A DNA stretch of 64,000 nt from SIG607 sp036307305 (GTDB taxonomy: Bacteria > Bacillota > Clostridia > Oscillospirales > Acutalibacteraceae). Shown here piece by piece: positions 28,775 to 37,276 of the stretch; position 1 is the first letter of the stretch, and every line of letters starts with the position of its first letter. The notes under the pieces were generated by a model. It saw only the letters and a list, made by a program, of their open reading frames with translations, had not been told where the DNA came from and ran no database searches. The translations under genes were made by a program, and so were the position numbers. The stretch spans positions 128,732 through 192,731 of the forward strand of contig JAXJXV010000010.1 of NCBI GenBank assembly GCA_036307305.1, given 5' to 3'.

Positions 28775-30031
28775 GTGGAAAAGTTTGTAATAGAGGGCGG
28801 CAAAAGATTAGTAGGTGAAGTACATATCAGCGGTGCAAAAAATGCAGCCGTTGCGATACTTCCTGCTGTTTTATTGGCAGACAGTCCCTGTGTTATTGAA
28901 AATTTACCTGATATTTCTGATGTTGAACTCACTTTAAAAACAATAAAAACTCTGGGAGCCACCGTTAAAGAACTTGGTGACGGTGCTGTGGAAATTGACC
29001 CTAAGGGCGTCAGTTCCTATATAGTTACCAAGGAAATGAGTAGCGGTATGAGGGCTTCCAGTTATTTTTTGGGCGCCTTGCTTGGCAGAATGAACAGGGC
29101 AAAGGTGGCACCTCCCGGCGGCTGTGATTTCGGTGTACGCCCTATTGACCAGCATATAAAAGGCTTTGAGGCTATGGGAACTACCGTTACTATTGAAAAT
29201 GATATGGTGGTTTGCCGTTGCGATGAATTAAAGGGCGGTTATATATATTTGGATATGGTGTCTGTAGGCGCTACCATTAATATAATACTTGCCGCAGTTA
29301 AGGCAAAGGGTATGACCGTTATTGAAAACGCCGCAAGAGAGCCTCACATAGTAGACCTTGCAAACTTCCTTAACTCTATGGGCGCAAATATAATGGGCGC
29401 AGGTACCAACGTTATTAAAATCCGCGGCGTTGAAAAGCTCAGCGGTAAAACCTATCATATAATACCCGACCAGATTGAAGCGGGTACCTATATGGTTGCG
29501 GCGGCAGCTACAGGCGGCGACGTTACTGTTACCGACGTAACTCCCAAGCATCTTGAGTCTATTATCGCAAAGCTTATTGAAGTCGGCGCCAATGTTGAAC
29601 AGTACGATGAATCCGTCAGAGTGAAAATGGACAGAAGGCCTAAACGCTGTCAGGTTAAAACTATGCCGCATCCTGGCTTTCCCACCGATATGCAACCTCA
29701 GATAGCAACCCTTCTTTCTGTTGCCGAGGGCGAAAGCGTTGTTATTGAGGCGGTGTGGGATAACCGTTTTAAATATATTGAAGAGCTTAAAAAGATGGGC
29801 GCTCAGGTTCGTATAGAGGGAAAACGCGCTATAATAACGGGGGTAGAAGAGTTGAAACCCGCCTTTGTAAGCTCCACCGACCTTAGAGCAGGCGCCGCGA
29901 TGGTTATAGCAGGTCTTATGACAAAGGGCAAAACCACAGTGGGCAATATCGTGTATATTGACAGAGGTTATGAAAAACTTGTGGAAAAGCTAACGGCTTT
30001 AGGCGCAGATATTGAGCGCGTTTGTGAATGA
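28775..30031 (+). CDS. murA: UDP-N-acetylglucosamine 1-carboxyvinyltransferase
   Basis: First committed enzyme of peptidoglycan synthesis; transfers enolpyruvate from PEP to UDP-GlcNAc and is the fosfomycin target. The 418-residue protein has KNAAVAILPA near the start and the catalytic Cys loop PPGGCDFGVRP (Cys present, so fosfomycin-sensitive type by this residue). GTG at 28775 is chosen because GGAG is 8 nt upstream, the length then fits the family, and a perfect promoter lies where any earlier start would be. Confidence 0.96.
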   Translation: MEKFVIEGGKRLVGEVHISGAKNAAVAILPAVLLADSPCVIENLPDISDVELTLKTIKTLGATVKELGDGAVEIDPKGVSSYIVTKEMSSGMRASSYFLGALLGRMNRAKVAPPGGCDFGVRPIDQHIKGFEAMGTTVTIENDMVVCRCDELKGGYIYLDMVSVGATINIILAAVKAKGMTVIENAAREPHIVDLANFLNSMGANIMGAGTNVIKIRGVEKLSGKTYHIIPDQIEAGTYMVAAAATGGDVTVTDVTPKHLESIIAKLIEVGANVEQYDESVRVKMDRRPKRCQVKTMPHPGFPTDMQPQIATLLSVAEGESVVIEAVWDNRFKYIEELKKMGAQVRIEGKRAIITGVEELKPAFVSSTDLRAGAAMVIAGLMTKGKTTVGNIVYIDRGYEKLVEKLTALGADIERVCE

Positions 30032-30033
30032 AT

Positions 30034-30062
30034 TCGGGGAGGTTTAATTCCTCCCCATTATT
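30034..30062 (+). terminator. Possible terminator after murA
   Basis: GGGGAGG/CCTCCCC stem (30036-30042 with 30050-30056) with a weak T-rich tail; may be leaky, since walJ starts 24 bp later. Confidence 0.5.
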
Positions 30063-30079
30063 TATTTGAGGTGAACTAA

Positions 30080-30865
30080 ATGGCGAAGTTTTGTCCGCTT
30101 TTCAGCGGCAGTAAAGCTAACTGTACATATATAAGCGGTTCAAAAGGGGCGTTTTTGGTTGACGTTGGCGCCTCCTGTAAATCCGTTTTAAAAGCGCTTG
30201 AGGATATTGATGAAGATATCGAAAGAATAAAGGCGATACTCATTACTCACGAACACAGCGACCATATAAAAGGTCTCAAAGCCTTGAGTAAGAAATACAG
30301 TATACCCGTAATGGCGTCCGCTAAAACACTGGAAACCTTGCAGAATATAGGCGCTGTAAGCTGTGATACTGAGCTTTTAGCTATTGATGACAGTATAGAA
30401 ACCGAGTTTGGTACTGTTAATCGGTTTGATACTATGCACGACTGCGACGGCTCAAGCGGGTACAGTATTGATTTATGGGAGGGCATGAAAATTTCTGTTT
30501 GTACCGACCTTGGTGTTGTAACACAGACCGTAAGGGAGCATCTTACGGGAAGTAATCTTATTCTTATTGAGTCAAATCACGATTTGAGAATGTTGCAGAG
30601 CGGTCCTTATCCCCCCGAACTGAAGCTACGAATAGCAGGGGAAAGGGGACATTTGTCAAATACCTCCTGTGCAAGTGAGCTTTCTGATTTACTCAAAAGC
30701 GGTACCACAAGATTTATTCTTGGACATTTAAGTGAAAATAATAATCTTCCCTCACTTGCTCTTCGTACAAGTCAGGCGGCTTTGCTTGACGCGGGAGCTA
30801 AAAAGGATACGGATTATATTATGTATTGCGCATTAAAGGAAAACAGAGAAATAGTTTATTTGTGA
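30080..30865 (+). CDS. walJ: MBL-fold hydrolase WalJ/YycJ-like
   Basis: A 261-residue metallo-beta-lactamase-fold protein with THEHSDH (HxHxDH), TMHDC and LGHLSENN. This is the YycJ/WalJ family, often near walRK and linked to cell-wall or DNA metabolism; no walRK is nearby here. A nuclease or phosphodiesterase activity is inferred from the family only. It is downstream of murA. Confidence 0.85.
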   Translation: MAKFCPLFSGSKANCTYISGSKGAFLVDVGASCKSVLKALEDIDEDIERIKAILITHEHSDHIKGLKALSKKYSIPVMASAKTLETLQNIGAVSCDTELLAIDDSIETEFGTVNRFDTMHDCDGSSGYSIDLWEGMKISVCTDLGVVTQTVREHLTGSNLILIESNHDLRMLQSGPYPPELKLRIAGERGHLSNTSCASELSDLLKSGTTRFILGHLSENNNLPSLALRTSQAALLDAGAKKDTDYIMYCALKENREIVYL

Positions 30866-30890
30866 AAATTTAATAAAAATAAAAAAAGGC

Positions 30891-30919
30891 TTGACTGGGG
30901 TTTACAAATGTGATATAAT
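30891..30919 (+). promoter_or_regulatory. Sigma-A promoter of rpmG-secE-nusG operon
   Basis: TTGACT (30891-30896), 17-bp spacer, TATAAT (30914-30919). Transcription would start near 30926, giving a leader of about 175 nt before rpmG. Confidence 0.88.
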
Positions 30920-30925
30920 CTTTGT

Positions 30926-31101
30926 ACCTCTTAGGAGTCTTTTTTTTTGTGTGGACTCTGTTCTGACAAGGTTTTTAAAGTACGGTGTGCTTTTTTCGTA
31001 GGCGACATATACGGAAAAGTACTTTGAAAACTAAAACTGAGGGAGGCGTTTACTGCAGTTTTGCAGCAAAAAAATATTTCCGTAAAGCGGGAGGTGCCGT
31101 T
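30926..31101 (+). ncRNA. Structured 5' leader of rpmG
   Basis: A long leader holding a 13-bp stem, 30971-30983 paired with 31019-31031 (one U-G pair), enclosing a smaller CGTA/TACG hairpin. A GAGTC/GACTC hairpin with a U-run in its loop precedes it. I do not recognise a known riboswitch or r-protein leader here. The rpmG ribosome site GGGAGGTG is at its 3' end. Confidence 0.5.
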
Positions 31102-31251
31102 ATGAGAGTAAAAATAACACTGGCTTGTACTGAGTGCAAACAGCGCAATTACAACACAATGAAAAACAAGAAGAACGATCCGGACAGACTTGAAATGAAC
31201 AAATATTGCAAGTTCTGCAGAAAGCACACCGTTCACAAGGAAACCAAATAA
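31102..31251 (+). CDS. rpmG: 50S ribosomal protein L33
   Basis: A 49-residue L33 with both zinc-ribbon pairs (CTEC and CKFC), the zinc-replete form. ATG at 31102 follows GGGAGGTG (31090-31097). It begins the rpmG-secE-nusG-rplK-rplA run, 12 nt before secE. Confidence 0.95.
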   Translation: MRVKITLACTECKQRNYNTMKNKKNDPDRLEMNKYCKFCRKHTVHKETK

Positions 31252-31263
31252 GGAGAGCTGAAT

Positions 31264-31947
31264 ATGATTAAGGTTATTAATAAAGCTTGTCAGATTCTTG
31301 CCGCAGTTGCCGGTTTAGCTGCCTTGGTTTTCTTCTTCTTTACATTTGTTAAATTCAACATGGCTGATGGAAATACAGTGGATGCAAGTGGTTTTCAAAT
31401 TGCTTTTGGCTCTGAGCTGTATGCAGGTCTTAAGGTTGCGAAGAGTGCTAAGATTCTCTTTAACATCGTTTTGACCATTCTTTCCGTCGCAACAGCAATC
31501 TTCACTTTCTTCTCTAAGTCACAGAAGCTTAAATACTTCAACGCAGGTATTTCTGCCGTAGTTGCCGTATTTATGCTTGTTGTAGCTTTGAGCAACCCCT
31601 ACAAATTTGTAGACGTTCGTCCTTTTGACGTTACAAATCTTGTTTATGGCGGCGTTGTTCTCTTCATTGCTATTGCAATGTTCGTTGCTACCTTTGCAGA
31701 GGTTGCCCATTTCCTTTTAAGTGACTATATTGAAGTCCTTGCATCAAAGGGCGCTAAGAAACCTCTTCTTAAGAGAATCTGGCAGTTCTTTAAGGACTAC
31801 AAGAGTGAAACAAAGAAAATAGTTTGGCCCGGCTTAAAAGAAGTTGTAAAAAACACAGGTATTGTTCTTATAATGTTTTTAGTTATAGGCGCAATTGTGT
31901 GGTTGGTTGACTTGGGTCTTGGTTCATTACTTCGTGCTATTTGGTGA
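31264..31947 (+). CDS. secE: Preprotein translocase SecE with N-terminal four-helix membrane extension
   Basis: The last 57 residues (about 171-227) are a normal single-helix SecE: amphipathic FFKDYKSETKKIVWPG then a membrane helix. SecE clamps the SecY channel. In Gram-positives the protein is usually 55-80 residues; this one has 227. The extra 165 residues hold four hydrophobic helices (about 9-31, 63-83, 92-110, 126-151) separated by short loops. There is no stop or start signal splitting the two parts. Context (rpmG before, nusG after) confirms identity. Confidence 0.9.
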   Translation: MIKVINKACQILAAVAGLAALVFFFFTFVKFNMADGNTVDASGFQIAFGSELYAGLKVAKSAKILFNIVLTILSVATAIFTFFSKSQKLKYFNAGISAVVAVFMLVVALSNPYKFVDVRPFDVTNLVYGGVVLFIAIAMFVATFAEVAHFLLSDYIEVLASKGAKKPLLKRIWQFFKDYKSETKKIVWPGLKEVVKNTGIVLIMFLVIGAIVWLVDLGLGSLLRAIW

Positions 31948-31962
31948 TGAGGAGGAACCGAA

Positions 31963-32487
31963 ATGTCTGAATCACAAGCAAAATGGTATGTAATACAGAC
32001 AATGTCCGGCTATGAGAATAAGGTTGCTACCGACCTTGCTACTATGGTTGAAAACCGTAAAATGCAGGACTTAATCGTGGATATTAAGATTCCTACCGAA
32101 AAGGTGACTGAGGTTAAGGATGATAAAACCCGCGAGGTAGAACGTAAAATTTTCCCCGGATATGTTTTGATTAAAATGATAGTAACCAACGATTCCTGGT
32201 ACGTTGTGCGTAATATTCACGGCTGCACAGGTTTTGTAGGTCCCGAATCCAAACCGGTTCCTCTTACTGAAGAAGAGGTTGCCGCACTCGGCGTTGAGAA
32301 GCACACCGTTGAGGTTGGATACAATGTGGGCGACCGCGTAACGATTGTTAGCGGACCCCTTAAGGATTTCTCAGGCGTTGTTAAAGAAATCAGTGTCGCA
32401 GATAACAGCGTTAGCGTAGGAATCGATGCTTTCGGCAGAGAAACGATTGCCGAGCTTGAATTAGACCAGATTGTTCTGGCTGATTAA
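31963..32487 (+). CDS. nusG: Transcription termination/antitermination factor NusG
   Basis: A 174-residue NusG with an N-terminal NGN domain (KWYVIQTMSGYENKV; FPGYVLIKM) and a C-terminal KOW domain (GDRVTIVSGPLKDFSGVV). Binds RNA polymerase and links it to Rho or ribosomes. GAGGA ribosome site. Confidence 0.97.
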   Translation: MSESQAKWYVIQTMSGYENKVATDLATMVENRKMQDLIVDIKIPTEKVTEVKDDKTREVERKIFPGYVLIKMIVTNDSWYVVRNIHGCTGFVGPESKPVPLTEEEVAALGVEKHTVEVGYNVGDRVTIVSGPLKDFSGVVKEISVADNSVSVGIDAFGRETIAELELDQIVLAD

Positions 32488-32553
32488 ATTAAATAATAAT
32501 ACGGTTTACCGTTTATTATGCGGCTGTTTTGCCGCCGACACATACGTGTCGCA

Positions 32554-32615
32554 GTGGGAGGGGCATAAATAAATTCTTGAAATGTCCCGTCAAGTGTTTA
32601 TAAACACGTTACCAC
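32554..32615 (+). ncRNA. Putative ribosomal protein L1 binding site upstream of rplK
   Basis: GTGG-GAG at 32554-32560 pairs at the base with CCAC (32612-32615); just inside, GGGCAT pairs with ATGTCC. The two-helix form with an asymmetric GAG internal loop is the L1 target shape in 23S rRNA and in L11-L1 mRNAs. Confidence 0.55.
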
Positions 32616-32634
32616 AATTTTGGAGGTGCAAACA

Positions 32635-33060
32635 ATGGCTCAAAAAATTATAGGCTACATTAAATTGCAAATCCCAGCAGGTAAGGCTACACCGGCTCCA
32701 CCGGTAGGTCCTGCTCTGGGTCAGCACGGTGTAAACATTATGGCTTTCACCAAGGAGTTCAACGAACGCACAAAGAATGATATGGGTCTTATTATCCCAG
32801 TTGTAATCACTGTTTATGCAGACCATTCTTTCAGCTTCATTACTAAGACTCCTCCTGCCGCTGTTCTTATTAAGAAGGCTTGCGGAATCGAATCCGCATC
32901 CGGCACACCTAACAAAACAAAGGTTGCTAAAATTACCAGCGAGCAGATTAAGAAAATCGCAGAAACAAAAATGCCCGACCTTAACGCTGCAAGTATAGAA
33001 GCTGCTATGAGTATGATAGCAGGTACTGCACGTAGTATGGGTATCGAAGTAGTCGATTGA
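32635..33060 (+). CDS. rplK: 50S ribosomal protein L11
   Basis: A 141-residue L11, the GTPase-centre protein that binds 23S rRNA with L10/L12. It shows [23 protein letters not shown] and the C-terminal RNA-binding half ([10 protein letters not shown]). ATG at 32635 follows TGGAGGTG. Confidence 0.97.
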   Translation: MAQKIIGYIKLQIPAGKATPAPPVGPALGQHGVNIMAFTKEFNERTKNDMGLIIPVVITVYADHSFSFITKTPPAAVLIKKACGIESASGTPNKTKVAKITSEQIKKIAETKMPDLNAASIEAAMSMIAGTARSMGIEVVD

Positions 33061-33069
33061 TTCTCTCTC

Positions 33070-33096
33070 GTGGGAGGAAATTTCCGATTTAACCAC
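33070..33096 (+). ncRNA. Second putative L1 binding site, upstream of rplA
   Basis: GTGGGAG (33070-33076), inner GGAAATTTCC dyad and closing CCAC (33093-33096) in the rplK-rplA gap. It shares the base helix and GAG loop of the site before rplK. Confidence 0.5.
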
Positions 33097-33116
33097 TTAT
33101 TGGGAGGTAAAATAAA

Positions 33117-33812
33117 GTGAAACACGGTAAAAAATATTTAGCCAGCGCTCAGCTTATCGAGCCAGGTAAGCTTTATGACGCTGAAGAGGCAGTAGCTGTA
33201 GTTGTAAAGACTGCTGCTGCAAAATTTGATGAAACAGTAGAAATCCACGTACGTCTTGGTGTTGACTCCCGTCACGCTGACCAGCAGGTTCGCGGTGCGG
33301 TTGTTCTTCCTAACGGAACAGGTAAGACCGTACGTACCCTTGTTCTTGCAAAGGGTGACAAGGCTGACGCTGCTCTTGCTGCAGGTGCAGACTTTGTTGG
33401 CGCAGAAGATATGGTTACTAAAATCCAGTCTGAAAACTGGCTTGATTTCGACGTAGTAATCGCAACACCTGATATGATGGGTCTTGTTGGTCGTCTTGGT
33501 AAGGTTCTTGGTCCTCGCGGACTTATGCCTTCTCCTAAGGCTGGTACCGTTACCCCTGACGTAGCTAAGGCTGTAACCGAAGCTAAAGCAGGTAAGATTG
33601 AGTACCGTCTTGATAAGACAAACATTATTCACTGTCCTATCGGTAAGGCTTCCTTCGGAGCTGAAAAGCTTCAGGAAAACTTCAACGCTCTTATGGCAGC
33701 TATCATCAAGGCTAAGCCTGAAGCTGCAAAGGGTCAGTATATCAAGTCCTGTGTACTTGCTACTACTATGGGCCCTGGCATAAAGCTCAACGTTGCTAAA
33801 TTCGGTAACTAA
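33117..33812 (+). CDS. rplA: 50S ribosomal protein L1
   Basis: A 231-residue L1, L1-stalk protein and translational autoregulator. The family signature appears around [21 protein letters not shown], followed by [14 protein letters not shown] start with GGGAGG upstream. Confidence 0.97.
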   Translation: MKHGKKYLASAQLIEPGKLYDAEEAVAVVVKTAAAKFDETVEIHVRLGVDSRHADQQVRGAVVLPNGTGKTVRTLVLAKGDKADAALAAGADFVGAEDMVTKIQSENWLDFDVVIATPDMMGLVGRLGKVLGPRGLMPSPKAGTVTPDVAKAVTEAKAGKIEYRLDKTNIIHCPIGKASFGAEKLQENFNALMAAIIKAKPEAAKGQYIKSCVLATTMGPGIKLNVAKFGN

Positions 33813-33818
33813 CTAAAT

Positions 33819-33848
33819 TAAAAAGCCGTGATTATCACGGCTTTTTGA
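33819..33848 (+). terminator. Intrinsic terminator after rplA
   Basis: AAAAGCCGTGAT/ATCACGGCTTTT stem followed by T-run; ends the rpmG-rplA operon. Confidence 0.88.
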
Positions 33849-33866
33849 TATTTATGAAAAAAAGTG

Positions 33867-33895
33867 TTGACAAACAAGGGTAACTTGTGTATAAT
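33867..33895 (+). promoter_or_regulatory. Consensus promoter of rplJ-rplL
   Basis: Exact TTGACA (33867-33872), 17-bp spacer, exact TATAAT (33890-33895). Confidence 0.9.
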
Positions 33896-33902
33896 ACTTT
33901 TG

Positions 33903-34032
33903 TTGCATTACTTGAGACAGTAGGTTCTCTTTGTGAGAGTAAGCTTTGACGCCTACCGAGGTAAGCGAAACATTATGTTTATAACTTTAATGTTTTGGTC
34001 TGTTCCTCGTCTCAGGGAACAGACTTTTTTAC
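33903..34032 (+). ncRNA. L10 leader with attenuator
   Basis: The leader carries the conserved L10-leader segments (GACAGTAGGT and CCTACCGAGGTAA pairing region) and ends in an intrinsic terminator (GTCTGTTCC 33998-34006 with GGAACAGAC 34016-34024, then T6). L10(L12)4 binding to the leader is known to repress rplJ-rplL in Firmicutes by favouring this terminator. Confidence 0.85.
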
Positions 34033-34055
34033 TATATTTTACGGAGGTGAAATTA

Positions 34056-34565
34056 ATGCCTAATGCAAAAGTTTTAGAGGAAAAGAAAGCCATAGTCGTT
34101 TCTATTGCTGAAAAACTTCAGAATTCCGTTGCAGGCGTTGTTGTTGACTACACCGGTACTTCTGTTGCAGATGATACTGCTCTTCGTAAGGAGCTTCGTG
34201 AGGCCGGCGTTGATTATTTCGTAGTTAAGAATACTCTTCTTGCCCGCGCTATCGAAGGTACTGACCTTGAGGGTATGAAGGAAGTATTAGAAGGTACTAC
34301 CGCACTTGCTATCTCTAAAGAAGACCACGTTTGCGCAGCTCGTATCCTTTGCAAATTCGCAGAAACTCATGACAGCTTTAAGGTTAAGTCAGGTTATCTC
34401 GATGGTAAAGTAATCGACACCGCAATGATTGAAAGCCTTGCAAAACTGCCCAGCAGAGAAGTTCTTCTCGCTACAGTTCTCAGCGCTTTCCAGGCACCTA
34501 TGGCAAGCTTTGCCCGTGCCGTACAGGCTATCGTTGATAAAGACGGTGAAGCCGCTGCTGAATAA
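34056..34565 (+). CDS. rplJ: 50S ribosomal protein L10
   Basis: A 169-residue L10, base of the L12 stalk: VVDYTGTSVADDTALRKELREAGVDYFVVKNTLLARA is the typical N-terminal rRNA-binding stretch in part, and the C-terminal helix binds L12 dimers. ATG at 34056 follows GGAGGTGA (34043-34050). Confidence 0.96.
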   Translation: MPNAKVLEEKKAIVVSIAEKLQNSVAGVVVDYTGTSVADDTALRKELREAGVDYFVVKNTLLARAIEGTDLEGMKEVLEGTTALAISKEDHVCAARILCKFAETHDSFKVKSGYLDGKVIDTAMIESLAKLPSREVLLATVLSAFQAPMASFARAVQAIVDKDGEAAAE

Positions 34566-34630
34566 TTCAGCTTATTAATTATTAAAAAACAAAAATCAAA
34601 ATTTATTTAAACAAATTGGAGGAAATTAAA

Positions 34631-35008
34631 ATGGCATCCGAAAAAATTACTGCTATTATTGAAGAATTAAAAGTCCTTACCGTTCTCGAGCTTTCTGAGC
34701 TTGTTAAAGCTGTAGAAGAAGAGTTCGGCGTATCTGCTGCTGCAGCTGTTGCTGTTGCTGCTCCTGCTGCTGGCGCTGCTGCCGCTGCTGAAGAGAAGTC
34801 TGAGTTTGACGTAATCCTTGCTTCTGCCGGCGCTAACAAAATCGCTGTTATCAAAATCGTTCGCGAAATCACCGGTCTTGGTCTTGCTGATGCAAAGGCT
34901 CTCGTTGACGGCGCTCCCAAGCCCCTCAAGGAAGCTGTTGCTAAGGAAGCTGCTGATGAAATCAAGGCTAAGCTTGAAGAAGCAGGCGCAACTGTTGAGC
35001 TTAAGTAA
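34631..35008 (+). CDS. rplL: 50S ribosomal protein L7/L12
   Basis: A 125-residue stalk protein with an N-terminal dimer helix, an Ala-rich hinge (about 38-57) and the globular C-terminal domain ([30 protein letters not shown]). ATG at 34631 follows GGAGGA. Confidence 0.97.
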   Translation: MASEKITAIIEELKVLTVLELSELVKAVEEEFGVSAAAAVAVAAPAAGAAAAAEEKSEFDVILASAGANKIAVIKIVREITGLGLADAKALVDGAPKPLKEAVAKEAADEIKAKLEEAGATVELK

Positions 35009-35024
35009 TTTAAGTTTAAAAATC

Positions 35025-35060
35025 AAAGACAGAAACGAGTTAATCGTTTCTGTCTTTTTT
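35025..35060. terminator. Bidirectional terminator after rplL
   Basis: AAAGACAGAAACGA stem with a five-base loop and T6-7 tail; also ends the leftward lipoprotein operon. Confidence 0.9.
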
Positions 35061-35062
35061 TA

Positions 35063-35764
35063 TTACCAAGCTTTATAAGAATACTTTTCTATAAAGGTAT
35101 CTAATAGCTTATAATAGCTATCCTCTACACCGTATAGGACTTCTTTTTCTTCTGCTGTATTGTATTGGCTGACGTAAATATTTCCGTCTGTAGCTTTTAT
35201 AATTAACAAATAATCCTTTTTTAGAATTAGTTTTTCATCAGCAAGATAAAGGGATATATAACTGGTAGAAACGGGATACTCGATATCCAGAGGAGAAGCT
35301 TTTATAATATTCTCTAAAGTGGAAATTATTTTCTGCTCTGCTAAAATAGTTTCATCCAGCTCATATTCTTCATTGTAGGTTTCAAAGCAGACGTGGGTTA
35401 AATCCTCTGGTTTTAGAGAGCTGTAGAAGTCGTATGCGTCCTCTCTGCAATATATAAGGTCGTTTTGCTCTATAAAGGTTTTTGTTTTATCACAAAAACC
35501 TATAGTGCCAAAGTAATTGGTTAAAAGTAAAGGAACATCAGCGTCGCTTATAGTGACAGTGTCGTAGTAGCTTATTGCAAATTCATCAGAAACATTATTG
35601 ATGGCTTTATACAAGTTGTCTTCATAGATTAACGTTGTATGTGAACTGTCGGCGTATAAGACTCTTTGCGCTTTCATTTCATCAAGCATTTTACAGGAGC
35701 ATAACGTAAAACATATACAAATAAGTAAAGTAAAACATAAAATCCTATAAATCGTTCTTTTCAT
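35063..35764 (-). CDS. Putative lipoprotein of a GntR/ABC operon
   Basis: A 233-residue protein with a lipoprotein signal peptide (hydrophobic core then LCSC, Cys near 24). The rest is a soluble acidic domain without a motif I recognise. It is last in the leftward GntR-ATPase-permease operon, 10 bp after the permease gene, so it is probably an extracellular partner of that transporter or a stress lipoprotein. Confidence 0.65.
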   Translation of the reverse strand: MKRTIYRILCFTLLICICFTLCSCKMLDEMKAQRVLYADSSHTTLIYEDNLYKAINNVSDEFAISYYDTVTISDADVPLLLTNYFGTIGFCDKTKTFIEQNDLIYCREDAYDFYSSLKPEDLTHVCFETYNEEYELDETILAEQKIISTLENIIKASPLDIEYPVSTSYISLYLADEKLILKKDYLLIIKATDGNIYVSQYNTAEEKEVLYGVEDSYYKLLDTFIEKYSYKAW

Positions 35765-35774
35765 ATTTAACCCT

Positions 35775-36584
35775 CTATTCTAAATTGAATTTTTTAATTA
35801 TAATATGACTGTCTATAAGATACAAAACCAGAGAAAGAACCGCAAATATTACCGCTGTTCCTATAAATCCTATGTGAACAAAGGTATATATGTTTTCAAC
35901 TATATATTCAGTGAATGCAATCCAACGTTCACTCATAGAAAATGCGCTAATGAGTATTACAAAAAGTGTACCGATTGCCTGTTCTATAAGATAAAAAATG
36001 AGATATACACCGAAAGCGGAGGCTATGCGGTTCTTTTTTGCAAGTTGACCTATGGTAATGCAGGTGTAATATACCAAAAGACCGAATACGCAGTAAACGA
36101 GGAATAAAACGATAACTTCAATGATATAAAATACACCGTGAGCGCCTAATGCTGTAGAGTAAGAGTTATATAGATAGTCTACGGCTTTAATAACCTCGCT
36201 GAATACTTCTCCTGCTGTAAAAATAGCAAAGGAAATAATCATATCAATAAGCGTTATGAAAAGGAATAGTATTGCTGTTGAAAGCTTTACCAGTATATGC
36301 TGCGCTGCTGTTACGGGCAGAGTAAAGCTCAGATAGCCCTCTCTTGTAAAGAGGTTTTTATAATATCGTACTACAGCGTTTATTGTAACTGCCGCCAAAA
36401 CGGCAATATTCATAACTACATAGGTTACGGTAGATGAGCCTAAAATTATATCGTATATAAACGAATCGATTTCGAAAATCTGCAGAACTCTTGAAAAAAA
36501 TGCAACCGATGTCAAAATGATATAAAACGGAAGCAGTCGTTTTAAATAATAAGCAATTTCGTGTTTGAATAATTTATTTACCAT
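35775..36584 (-). CDS. ABC transporter permease (YtrC/D-like)
   Basis: A 269-residue membrane protein with about six helices (roughly 16-36, 47-67, 96-117, 150-175, 190-215, 235-258). Overlaps the ATPase gene by 7 bp. It fits permeases of GntR/YtrA-controlled transporters that respond to cell-wall stress. Confidence 0.75.
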   Translation of the reverse strand: MVNKLFKHEIAYYLKRLLPFYIILTSVAFFSRVLQIFEIDSFIYDIILGSSTVTYVVMNIAVLAAVTINAVVRYYKNLFTREGYLSFTLPVTAAQHILVKLSTAILFLFITLIDMIISFAIFTAGEVFSEVIKAVDYLYNSYSTALGAHGVFYIIEVIVLFLVYCVFGLLVYYTCITIGQLAKKNRIASAFGVYLIFYLIEQAIGTLFVILISAFSMSERWIAFTEYIVENIYTFVHIGFIGTAVIFAVLSLVLYLIDSHIIIKKFNLE

Positions 36585-37276
36585 TTGAAAGCCTCCCTGA
36601 AAAGAGCGTCAACGCTCATACCATTTTCTTCTCTTATTTCCTCAGCAGGTTTATGAAGAATAATACTGCCTTGCTTAATAAATATTACGTCGTCAAGTAC
36701 CTCTTCAATATCAGAAATAAGGTGTGTTGAGATAATTACAGAGGACTCCGGATTATAGTTATTAATAATTGTAGAAATAATGTAATCTCTTGTAGCGGGG
36801 TCAACGCCTGCAATAGGCTCGTCAAGAACGTAAAGCTGCGCGTTGCGGCTCATAACAAGAATAAGACAAACCTTTTCCTTATTGCCTTTAGAAAGGGTTT
36901 TAAGCTTTTTCTCAGTATCAATACCCAATTTTTCAAGCATAGAAAACGCAAGAGGCGTTCTGAAATCGTCATAAAAGTCCTCAAACAGCTCTATCACCTG
37001 TTTTACACTCATACTATCACTTAGATAATTAGTGTCAGGCAGATAGGAAACAAGCTTTTTGCTTTCAACGCCCACACTGTGTCCGCATACCGTAAGGTTT
37101 CCGTTATTTGCCTGTAAAAGACCGTTAATAAGCTTTATCAGTGTGGTTTTGCCACTGCCGTTGGGGCCGAGTAAACCCACGATTTTTCCGCTTTCAATAG
37201 AAAGACTTACGTTGTTAAGGGCAACAACATTGCCGAATTTTTTGGTTATGTTCTGACAATTCAGAATTACGCTCAT
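36578..37276 (-). CDS. ABC transporter ATP-binding protein (YtrB-like)
   Basis: A 232-residue ATPase: Walker A GPNGSGKTT, Q-loop region PDTNYL, signature-like LSKGNKEKVCL (a common variant in this subfamily), Walker B LYVLDEPIAGVDP and H-loop ISTHLI. Overlaps the GntR gene by 4 bp. Confidence 0.88.
   Translation of the reverse strand: MSVILNCQNITKKFGNVVALNNVSLSIESGKIVGLLGPNGSGKTTLIKLINGLLQANNGNLTVCGHSVGVESKKLVSYLPDTNYLSDSMSVKQVIELFEDFYDDFRTPLAFSMLEKLGIDTEKKLKTLSKGNKEKVCLILVMSRNAQLYVLDEPIAGVDPATRDYIISTIINNYNPESSVIISTHLISDIEEVLDDVIFIKQGSIILHKPAEEIREENGMSVDALFREAFKW

Noticed and set aside
33933..34055. Longer rplJ frame upstream of 34056
   Set aside because: This stretch is the L10 leader with its terminator; ATG 34056 has a strong ribosome site.
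34667..35026. Antisense open frames across rplL and other ribosomal genes
   Set aside because: They are by-products of biased codon use in highly expressed genes; no ribosome sites or family features.
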